23,399 bases of DNA from a virus: the IMG/VR virus record IMGVR_UViG_3300025466_000181, positions 1-23,399 of that record, one strand, 5' to 3'. The translations under genes and the position numbers were made by a program. Shown here in pieces: positions 5,796 to 10,927 of this stretch. The notes under the pieces were generated by a model, which did no database searches, was not told where the DNA came from, and was given only the letters and a program-made list of their open reading frames with translations. Every line of letters begins with the position of its first letter. The first letter of the stretch is position 1.

Positions 5796-5824
5796 ATTAT
5801 AGCATAGGGCACTGACATTATTTA
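5796..5824 (-). promoter_or_regulatory. Early promoter P6, exact match to TGTCRGTG-N8-TANNNT
   Basis: On the minus strand: TAAATA (5824-5819), a 17-base spacer containing TGTCAGTG (from 5817), eight bases, then TATAAT (5801-5796) with TGC in front. This copy fits every position of the mycobacterial RecA-independent damage promoter consensus as I remember it. The -35 overlaps the preceding stop codon. Confidence 0.82.
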
Positions 5825-5991
5825 GTCAGGTGCCACCTTGACCATTTGTAGCCATCATAGTCTACACGCTGAATGTTTTGTTCACATTCTTCACAGAATG
5901 TGACTTCAAAATCCATGAAGTTTTCTTGATAGAAGGATACAGCCTCTAGGTGAGGTGTGTGCTTAACGCACTCTTTTGTTAATGTAGTCAT
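5818..5991 (-). CDS. 57-aa Cys/His mini-protein, possible zinc ribbon
   Basis: Single gene of the P7 unit. Cys8 with a nearby His (ECVKHTPH) and the later pair Cys36-x2-Cys39 (FCEECEQN) suggest a four-ligand metal site. The C-terminus is aromatic and basic (YKWSRWHLTK). ATG 5991 has AAAGGTGG at good spacing. The upstream GTG at 6000 overlaps that ribosome-binding site and is rejected. No family assigned. Confidence 0.78.
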   Translation of the reverse strand: MTTLTKECVKHTPHLEAVSFYQENFMDFEVTFCEECEQNIQRVDYDGYKWSRWHLTK

Positions 5992-6023
5992 TTTGACCAC
6001 CTTTCTTTTGTTCTAATAATGGA

Positions 6024-6052
6024 ATTATAGCATAGGGGTCTGACATTCACTC
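6024..6052 (-). promoter_or_regulatory. Early promoter P7 with TGTCAG -26 element
   Basis: On the minus strand: a very poor -35 (GAGTGA, 6052-6047), TGTCAGACC (from 6045), ten bases after TGTCAG, then TATAAT (6029-6024) with TGC in front. The combination of a perfect -26 element with a poor -35 favours an activator-dependent promoter. Confidence 0.8.
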
Positions 6053-6066
6053 ACATTATGTCAAGT
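6039..6066. other. dif-like half-site (XerD arm), tentative
   Basis: ACATTATGTCAAGT at 6053-6066 equals the right half of the actinobacterial chromosomal dif consensus as I remember it. The left (XerC) arm is poorly matched, about 5 of 11. It overlaps the P7 -35 region and sits near module E, which itself contains ATGTCAAG, so it could be a by-product of that repeat family. Confidence 0.25.
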
Positions 6067-6069
6067 AAA

Positions 6070-6244
6070 TATCGGTACAAATCGGACATCTCAAAAAAAT
6101 ATTTTTTGTTTGACTGGTCATAAAAAAAATATGACCAAAATTATCAGCGTGTCGTATTGACAATGTATTTTAACTTAATGTCTTAAATGTCCAAATTGTC
6201 CGATTTTGCGCAAAAAATCGGCGGGATGTCAAGTCAACACGCCG
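6070..6244. repeat. Intergenic inverted-repeat module E (longest copy)
   Basis: AAATCGGACAT beside an A/T tract is followed by the inverted pair GGTCA/TGACC, CAGCGTGTCGTATTGACA (6146-6162), an internal spacer with TGTCCGATT, TGCGCA (6207-6212), and ATGTCAAG (6226-6233) running into TCAACACGCCG. The outer arms form an almost perfect inverted repeat of about 18 bases. It separates the P8 and P7 units. Confidence 0.65.
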
Positions 6245-6356
6245 AATTATTTATTAAATTTAAAATTTTTTTATCTAAGTTTATACAACAATGACAACCA
6301 CAACTAGACATCCATGAATGAATGTCTAGCAGTTCATCTAATTCTTTTTTATTCAT
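6234..6356 (-). CDS. 40-aa Cys-rich mini-protein (putative)
   Basis: The ORF starts at ATG 6356 overlapping the end of the preceding gene. It encodes MNKKELDELLDIHSWM, a CGCHCC cluster (residues 19-24), a hydrophobic helix and a terminal Cys. The stop codon falls inside the right arm of module E. GAGGA is only a few bases before the ATG, so initiation would rely on coupling. The dense Cys cluster argues for a real small metal-binding peptide, but evidence is limited. Confidence 0.42.
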   Translation of the reverse strand: MNKKELDELLDIHSWMSSCGCHCCINLDKKILNLINNSAC

Positions 6357-6549
6357 CTTCCTCATCTTCTTCATCTTGTTCTAGTTGGCTCTCATAGTCT
6401 GATAACCCTACACGGTAGGCGATAGGGTCTAACTCATAGAGTGCCCTGCTAGTGTCATACTCATAGCCTGCTATCATCACAGTTCCGTAAACATCATCTA
6501 ACATCATCTTGTATGACTCTTCAATTTCATAGTCTGTCATCTTTGACAT
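6349..6549 (-). CDS. 66-aa very acidic protein
   Basis: A strongly acidic protein ending in QDEEDEEDE, with a Tyr-rich middle (AGYEYDTSRALYELDPIAYR). ATG 6549 follows the previous stop directly (TAAATG), with GAGGTG upstream. Such acidic small phage proteins can mimic DNA or bind basic host proteins, but nothing here proves it. Third gene of the P8 unit, next to another acidic gene. Confidence 0.8.
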   Translation of the reverse strand: MSKMTDYEIEESYKMMLDDVYGTVMIAGYEYDTSRALYELDPIAYRVGLSDYESQLEQDEEDEEDE

Positions 6550-6699
6550 TTATAGCACCTCATCTAAATCAAAATCGGGGACGGATAGAAACACATCTTG
6601 TGTGTCATCTTCTTCTAGTTCTTCTAGGTACACATCCATAGTGTCTGCTACGGTAGCCCACTTGTCATAGTGGCGGTCTTGTGTGTATTGGTAAGTCAT
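6550..6699 (-). CDS. 49-aa acidic mini-protein
   Basis: MTYQYTQDRHYDKWATVADT is followed by an acidic helix (LEELEEDD) and an acidic tail ending PDFDLDEVL. It lies between two genes of the P8 unit with direct stop-start contact downstream. The ribosome-binding site is weak (AAAAGAGAA). Family unknown. Its charge pattern resembles its 66-aa neighbour, so the pair may share a role. Confidence 0.74.
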   Translation of the reverse strand: MTYQYTQDRHYDKWATVADTMDVYLEELEEDDTQDVFLSVPDFDLDEVL

Positions 6700-6718
6700 T
6701 TTTTAATTCTCTTTTCTT

Positions 6719-6931
6719 TTAGTTGCTTAGTGTTGCATAGTGGTATTGGCATACTGACATTGTAGCGTCATCAACTGACACTAGATAAGTGGAGATAGTG
6801 CTATCACACCCAGCCACATCGCAGCCCATACGGGCGTATGAATCATGAATCTCACAGCCATAGCCGTCACACCACTCATCTCCACAGTCAAGGTCAAAAT
6901 CTACTGCTGGGGTGATGTTCTTTACTGACAT
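6719..6931 (-). CDS. 70-aa Cys-rich zinc-binding-like protein
   Basis: First gene of the P8 unit. Six cysteines (C16, C21, C26, C37, C42, C61) plus His29 and His64 are arranged as CGDEWCDGYGCEIH, GCDVAGCD and CQYHY, compatible with one or two zinc sites. It is overall acidic. ATG 6931 has only a modest AAAAGAGAA upstream. No family recognised. It adds to the set of Cys-rich mini-proteins in this early block. Confidence 0.82.
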   Translation of the reverse strand: MSVKNITPAVDFDLDCGDEWCDGYGCEIHDSYARMGCDVAGCDSTISTYLVSVDDATMSVCQYHYATLSN

Positions 6932-6984
6932 TTTAATTCTCTTTTCTTTTAAGATTTAACACCTTGTTAATTTCTTATAGTGTA

Positions 6985-7013
6985 ACTATAACACGGGGGT
7001 CTGACATTCTCAA
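6985..7013 (-). promoter_or_regulatory. Early promoter P8 with TGTCAG -26 element
   Basis: On the minus strand: TTGAGA (7013-7008), a 17-base spacer containing TGTCAGACC (from 7006), and TATAGT (6990-6985) with TGT in front. AAATCGGACAT with an A/T tract lies 15 bases upstream (7029-7039). Confidence 0.8.
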
Positions 7014-7210
7014 CTTATAAATCACCACAAATCGGACATTTAAAAAAATTATTTTTTCTTTTACCAGTCATTTTATCATGACAAATCATGACAAATCGGA
7101 CATTTCGGGCGGACTATAATTTTTTAATTTTTTGATTGCGGATATGCATCATCCATCCGAAATACCTAATAACATTTCATTCAAATTTAAAACTGTGAAA
7201 ATGCTGAGAA
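7014..7210. other. Non-coding upstream region with AAATCGGACAT boxes
   Basis: About 200 bases without a credible gene. It contains two AAATCGGACAT boxes (7029-7039, 7093-7103), the first beside an A/T tract, a tandem ATGACAAATC repeat (about 7078-7098), and a weak inverted repeat (CGGAT/ATCCG, about 7139-7161) past the stop of the gene at 7211. It resembles the upstream half of modules D and E but lacks the TTGACAA/TTGTCAAG arms. Confidence 0.5.
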
Positions 7211-7906
7211 TTATATATCCAGATCAATATCGGTAATTTTGTACTCTTTATAGAAATTATTAAGAATTCTACGCTTTAAAATACAATATAAAGCTCGGCG
7301 GGATACAGATAATCTATCCCAATCTTGTTCATCTAGGTAATCAATAGCAATTTGAGCATCTTCAACATTAATAGCATGTTTTCCTTGTAGTGGACTAGCT
7401 GATATTTTATCAAATACCTTATTTACAAGGCTAATATCTCTTAAAATTTTGTCGGAAGACCAAGAATCTTCTCCCCTATCAGTAAATGCAGGATAAATAT
7501 GACAAGGAGAGATAGAAAATGAACCTTTTGTCCATTTTACATCTAAAAATACTGATTTAATATAGGATTCTTCTTCAGCATAGTACTCTATGAGTCTCAA
7601 AACATCAGAATTTTCATTTTTTATAGCTTTTTTCCATCTAGAGTCAGCAATGTGCTGTTTTCCATTGCGATTTCTTGATTGTGAGAAAACGGGAAGGCGG
7701 GAAGTGAGATCTGATGCTGCAATATATTTACCAATAAAGTCTTTTCTCTCTAATTGATACTCTATTTCAGCCATAAAATCCCTTTTAGGACGTTTTTTCT
7801 GCAATATAAGTAGATCCTCATCAGAGAATGATTCTAAAAGCTCTGTTTGCCTAAAATGGGCTTCTAGACCATATTTAAGATGCTCTAAACCATTGGTAGG
7901 AATCAT
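7211..7906 (-). CDS. 231-aa protein of unknown function, start uncertain
   Basis: A soluble, charged protein with a helical N-terminal part (DEDLLILQKKRPKRDFMAEI) and a conserved-looking middle (WTKGSFSISPCHIYPAFTD); I do not recognise a family. The ATG at 7906 has no ribosome-binding site. The frame stays open for 34 more codons to 8008 and reads protein-like, for example SSDIAHIYTDRYAF just before the Met. No ATG, GTG or TTG occurs there, but AGGAG (8013-8009) lies six bases before an ATC codon. A non-standard start, a frameshift from the overlapping 39-aa gene, or a sequence error are all possible. Confidence 0.78.
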   Translation of the reverse strand: MIPTNGLEHLKYGLEAHFRQTELLESFSDEDLLILQKKRPKRDFMAEIEYQLERKDFIGKYIAASDLTSRLPVFSQSRNRNGKQHIADSRWKKAIKNENSDVLRLIEYYAEEESYIKSVFLDVKWTKGSFSISPCHIYPAFTDRGEDSWSSDKILRDISLVNKVFDKISASPLQGKHAINVEDAQIAIDYLDEQDWDRLSVSRRALYCILKRRILNNFYKEYKITDIDLDI

Positions 7907-7986
7907 AAAAGCATATCTATCAGTATAAATATGAGCGATATCACTACTTTTCTCTATTTTATAGAATATAGAGTTGCATGTATCAC

Positions 7987-8106
7987 TTAGCGGAATAAGG
8001 ATAGCAATCTCCTAAATAGGTTGGGTTTCTTATGTTTTTGAAAACGTGGAAGATCTCTAAACAATCTTTTTCCATAAACATGTGTAGCAAAATATCTTCT
8101 AGGCAT
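7987..8106 (-). CDS. 39-aa highly basic mini-protein
   Basis: ATG 8106 is preceded by AAGGAGAT at ideal spacing. The product, beginning MPRRYFATHVYGKRLFRD and ending FRRLLSLFR, is very rich in Arg and Lys with an amphipathic C-terminus. RNA/DNA binding or membrane interaction is possible; no family is recognised. It is the first gene after the minus-strand promoter at 8128-8157. Its 3' end overlaps the extended frame of the 231-aa gene in the -1 frame. Confidence 0.66.
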   Translation of the reverse strand: MPRRYFATHVYGKRLFRDLPRFQKHKKPNLFRRLLSLFR

Positions 8107-8127
8107 TTTTATCTCCTTACACTATTC

Positions 8128-8157
8128 ATTATACTATATAATGAGAATATGAATCAA
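8128..8157 (-). promoter_or_regulatory. Minus-strand promoter, overlapping a divergent plus-strand one
   Basis: On the minus strand TTGATT (8157-8152), 18 bases, TATAAT (8133-8128). It drives the 39-aa gene. Its -35 lies inside the first codons of the plus-strand glycosyltransferase, and the plus-strand -10 (8137-8142) falls in its spacer, so the two promoters should exclude each other. Confidence 0.6.
8137..8142 (+). promoter_or_regulatory. Plus-strand -10 box for a leaderless transcript
   Basis: TATAAT ends seven bases before the A of ATG 8149, the usual distance to a transcription start, and there is no Shine-Dalgarno sequence. The mRNA of the glycosyltransferase is therefore probably leaderless. 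No convincing -35 is seen. Confidence 0.5.
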
Positions 8158-9066
8158 ATAAAGTATAATATCATGAGCCAAAAAGTAGATTATTTTGAAG
8201 GGCTACCACTACATTTTTTAAAAAATGTAGAAGTTATATCAAAAGATGGCGGTGTAGATAGGTATTTCACTGGAACATATTTTCCAATACCTTATGGAAA
8301 GCATTACTATCATTTAATGATTGATTACTTATCAGGATATTTACTTTTAAAAAAGATCTATCCAGATTTAAAGATAATTTTTGTAAAAACTGGAGTAAAA
8401 AAAGAAAGATCTGGTACTTTTACAGCTTGCGATGATTTAGCAGAAATATACAATGCTGAAATTATAGATTTTTGTGAAGAAAATTATTTTTTTGAAGAGT
8501 TACTATTGTTACATGTTGATGTTCATGTAATTCCTCATCAATATTATGCTACTAGAGATACCTATACAGATGATGGTTCACCAGAATATGTTAATTTTAT
8601 TAAACAAGCAATACCTTTACTTGTAGAAAAAATAAAACCTTTAACAAAATTGAACGGGACTCAAGACAAGGTATGGATATCTAGAAAGAAGGGAAGTAGA
8701 AGAATAGAATCTACTAACTTTGAACATGAAAAAACTAGAAGAGTTCATCCATATATATATAATGAAGAATTAGAGGAAGAAATTAAAAAGCTGGGATGGA
8801 AGGTCTATGATTTTGAAGATATGTCCTTTTATGACCAAATCAATATTGTTTATAATGCTACAAAAATTGGCGGGTTTGAAGGAACATGCTTAATTAACAC
8901 TTTATTCTCTGATTCACCTATGCTTGTAGTACAAACCAATAAACCTTGGGATTTTCAATTTATACAAAAAATACTATTTGATAAGAACAATATAACTATT
9001 CTAGATATTATGGAAGATTCTCCTGAGATTGGTTTTCAGAAAATTCTGACTCATCTTCAAATATAA
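8149..9066 (+). CDS. Family 61-like glycosyltransferase (DUF563)
   Basis: A 305-aa protein with the layout of GT61/DUF563 transferases. The N-terminal part has GKHYYHLMIDYLSGYLLLKK (an N/H-rich motif typical of the family). The middle has KVWISRKKGSRR, the 'isRk..srR' signature, and the C-terminal part has NEEELEEEIKKLGW, then FEDMSFYDQINI and GFEGTCLINTLF in place of the usual G-HGAGLTN motif. Such enzymes transfer sugars in capsule or glycan synthesis; a phage copy could modify virion or host surface glycans. I prefer ATG 8149 over the open frame at 8032 because of the -10 box seven bases upstream. The last 59 bases overlap the convergent gene at 9008. Confidence 0.83.
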   Translation: MNQIKYNIMSQKVDYFEGLPLHFLKNVEVISKDGGVDRYFTGTYFPIPYGKHYYHLMIDYLSGYLLLKKIYPDLKIIFVKTGVKKERSGTFTACDDLAEIYNAEIIDFCEENYFFEELLLLHVDVHVIPHQYYATRDTYTDDGSPEYVNFIKQAIPLLVEKIKPLTKLNGTQDKVWISRKKGSRRIESTNFEHEKTRRVHPYIYNEELEEEIKKLGWKVYDFEDMSFYDQINIVYNATKIGGFEGTCLINTLFSDSPMLVVQTNKPWDFQFIQKILFDKNNITILDIMEDSPEIGFQKILTHLQI

Positions 9067-9268
9067 AGGAAGGGGCGGGAGCAAGGACTTGTCCTTCTGC
9101 ATGAAGCTTTATTAGAGAATCAGTATCTCCTCCTAGCTTATCTGCAATCATGATAAGAACATCATAATTACGCTGGGACTGGATAAAGATAGCACCCAAT
9201 AATTCTCTTAAATTCTCTTGTATATCTAGAATTGGATCGGTATTCTCTAAACCCTTTAAATCACTCAT
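9008..9268 (-). CDS. 86-aa conserved phage hypothetical protein
   Basis: The block NLRELLGAIFIQSQRNYDVLIMI is followed by KLHAEGQVLAPAPSF and an acidic tail. This pattern recalls small actinophage proteins annotated only as hypothetical, often near lysis genes. It is helical in the first half. It overlaps its upstream neighbour by eight bases, and its 3' end overlaps the convergent glycosyltransferase gene by 59 bases. Last gene of the minus-strand unit from 11893. Confidence 0.8.
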   Translation of the reverse strand: MSDLKGLENTDPILDIQENLRELLGAIFIQSQRNYDVLIMIADKLGGDTDSLIKLHAEGQVLAPAPSFIFEDESEFSENQSQENLP

Positions 9269-9512
9269 CTTCTATCCTTACTATTTCTCTTGTTATATGA
9301 TCCCATTTGTTATCTTCCATTCCCGCCGAGTTGTTGATCAGTAAATCTCCATTTTCGGCGGTGTCTAGATGTATCCAAGGAATATCTCTATCTAACTCTA
9401 TTTTACCAGCAAATATATGTTCATTACCTTGTTTCACGTGAAACAATATTTGATGGGACTCCGACTCATCATAATCTTCTATATATGAGCGTTCAATGTA
9501 TATTTTAGCCAT
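9261..9512 (-). CDS. 83-aa hypothetical protein carrying a parS site in its coding sequence
   Basis: A small, acidic, beta-rich-looking protein (MAKIYIERSYIEDYDESESH at the start, IPWIHLDTAENGDLLINNSAG in the middle) with no family I recognise. Codons 23-28 (LFHVKQ) are written so that the DNA forms the perfect 16-bp parS palindrome at 9430-9445. ATG 9512 overlaps a TAA of a possible 24-aa upstream ORF (TAATG). It belongs to the operon led by the secreted lysozyme-like gene. Confidence 0.8.
   Translation of the reverse strand: MAKIYIERSYIEDYDESESHQILFHVKQGNEHIFAGKIELDRDIPWIHLDTAENGDLLINNSAGMEDNKWDHITREIVRIEDE
9430..9445. other. Perfect consensus parS (ParB/Spo0J-binding) site
   Basis: TGTTTCACGTGAAACA is a perfect 16-bp palindrome identical to the consensus bacterial chromosomal parS bound by ParB/Spo0J. 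Actinobacterial chromosomes use the same GTTTCACGTGAAAC core. Chance occurrence of a given 16-mer in this window is of the order of one in 100,000. No parA or parB gene is visible in the window, so host ParB is the likely partner. It lies inside a coding gene and is the only exact copy found. Confidence 0.85.
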
Positions 9513-9586
9513 TATACATTAATTTGATAGTTTTCATCAATTTGGGGGTGTTCCTTACTACCGCTCAATCTAAGCCCTGCCTTCAA
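9512..9586 (-). CDS. Possible 24-aa ORF with TTG start
   Basis: TTG 9586 is preceded by GAGGG. The 24-residue product (KAGLRLSGSKEHPQIDENYQ in its core) ends in TAATG overlap with the next gene, which is why I list it. Against it: very short, non-ATG start, close ribosome-binding site. It could simply be a leader used for translational coupling. Confidence 0.28.
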   Translation of the reverse strand: MKAGLRLSGSKEHPQIDENYQINV

Positions 9587-9594
9587 ATCGCCCT

Positions 9595-10443
9595 CTATTC
9601 CAAGACATATATATCTATATCTTCATTATACAGTTTAACCTTTGAAACAAAGCCAAACATTTTAAGCACATGATCTGCCATGTAATTATTATTATACAAT
9701 ATAACTGACTTATTCCTACGAATATTCTCTATATTATTTTCTAAAAATTTAACAAGCACTGAATTGCTAAAAGGACAGAAAAAGTATATGTGAGCTTTTT
9801 TATCAGGCAATATATAGCTATCTGCACTTTTAATTAAAAGATTTAAATTGTTTAATCTGCCTTCTAAGTTATCTTTACAAATTTTCATTGTAATATGATC
9901 AATATCTATGCCAACAAATTCATTATAATAACCTGATTGATTTGCTATGTATAGAGGTAGACCTTTTCCACATCCTATATCAATAAATAGATCTGCTTGA
10001 CTTATTCCTTGAGAAACTTCAGTCATTTCTCTAACTACACTCCATAATGAAGGGTGATGACCGACTTCATCTCTATGTATTGATGATGCCCACCCATCAA
10101 AATTAAGACCTTCTATATTTTGAGAGTTATTTTCCTCCAGGGCGTTTTCTAAAACTTTCGGGTTTAAAAAATCAAGTTCATTACCATTTGAAAGCTTAAA
10201 GCTGGGAGCTTTTAATACGTGAACAATACATCCAGTTTTTATTTTCCATTGCATATCGTACCCGTATTTTACCCAATTTTTGATACCACGAATATTCTTA
10301 TATTTTTCATCTTTATAATCTACATAAATTTGTTTTGACGGTATTGGTAATATAATTCCATCCCCGCAATAATCATCATAGACATCTAATGAAAATATTC
10401 TTCTTGCTAAACCAAAGGCAAACCATTCATCATAGTCTATCAT
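9595..10443 (-). CDS. Class I SAM-dependent methyltransferase
   Basis: A 282-aa protein with a Rossmann-type methyltransferase core. Motif I DIGCGKG is at residues 155-161, the acidic end of strand 2 VGIDID at 177-182, and IYFFCPF at 219-225 takes the motif IV position. The first 150 residues form a separate N-terminal domain rich in Asp and Tyr. The substrate is unknown. The motif IV sequence is not the DPPY/NPPY of DNA adenine or cytosine-N4 enzymes, so a small molecule, protein or glycan target is as likely as DNA. It overlaps the upstream papain-like gene by 14 bases, implying co-translation. Confidence 0.8.
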   Translation of the reverse strand: MIDYDEWFAFGLARRIFSLDVYDDYCGDGIILPIPSKQIYVDYKDEKYKNIRGIKNWVKYGYDMQWKIKTGCIVHVLKAPSFKLSNGNELDFLNPKVLENALEENNSQNIEGLNFDGWASSIHRDEVGHHPSLWSVVREMTEVSQGISQADLFIDIGCGKGLPLYIANQSGYYNEFVGIDIDHITMKICKDNLEGRLNNLNLLIKSADSYILPDKKAHIYFFCPFSNSVLVKFLENNIENIRRNKSVILYNNNYMADHVLKMFGFVSKVKLYNEDIDIYVLE

Positions 10444-10927
10444 TATTTGATATTCTTTTTGCCAAATCTTTTGGTCTTACAAGAGAATGTTTCTTGTGAG
10501 ATACTCTTCTTCCCATATGAGACCAAACCCAAGCAACCAATTGTGAACAAATAACGCTATTCTCCTTTTCCGCAAACCAGTCTGCAGGAATCAAAGGAAT
10601 GCCAAATGTTAGACATTTAAAGCCTAATGCGATAATTGACCAAATGCCATATGAATCTCCAACAAAAGTTAGAGCAAATCTGCGTAGTTCTTCCGCTTCC
10701 GCCTCAGTAAATGGTGAATCATGACTCGTACTCCATAAAATAGGTTTATCCTCATATTTATGAATATTGCTAATACTTACTCCAGTAGGGCGGGCTTCAA
10801 TAATTAAATCATCACCAATATATATTCCAGCATGATTCCATTTTGACCAGTTACCCAGTTGAATTAATCTTGCTGCAATTCCTGTCGTATGAACTACAAA
10901 ATAATCTCCAATGTTAGGTTTGTTCAT
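10430..10927 (-). CDS. Permuted papain-fold (YiiX/NlpC-P60-like) hydrolase
   Basis: A 165-aa protein with the circularly permuted papain-like order. His32 in WNHAGIYIGD comes first, Glu44 in IIEARP follows, and the candidate nucleophile Cys127 sits in SVICSQLVAW near the C-terminus. Relatives cleave peptide or amide bonds in peptidoglycan or act on lipids. Next to a secreted lysozyme-like gene, a peptidoglycan endopeptidase role is the most economical guess. There is no signal peptide, so it would act in the cytoplasm, in the virion, or after membrane lesion. It overlaps the upstream 80-aa gene by 14 bases. Confidence 0.8.
   Translation of the reverse strand: MNKPNIGDYFVVHTTGIAARLIQLGNWSKWNHAGIYIGDDLIIEARPTGVSISNIHKYEDKPILWSTSHDSPFTEAEAEELRRFALTFVGDSYGIWSIIALGFKCLTFGIPLIPADWFAEKENSVICSQLVAWVWSHMGRRVSHKKHSLVRPKDLAKRISNNDRL

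Noticed and set aside
112-6233. TTGACA hexamers in the repeat modules as -35 promoter boxes
   Set aside because: No -10 box lies at 16-18 bases in either direction in any of the five copies; the position is taken by TGCGCA instead.
71-6244. CRISPR-like array from the repeated intergenic modules
   Set aside because: The copies are 1-2 kb apart, vary in internal spacing and are separated by genes rather than uniform spacers; no cas genes are present.
8032-8148. N-terminal extension of the GT61-like protein
   Set aside because: It would cover the promoter region and the divergent 39-aa gene; the ATG at 8149 fits the -10 box and the family pattern better.
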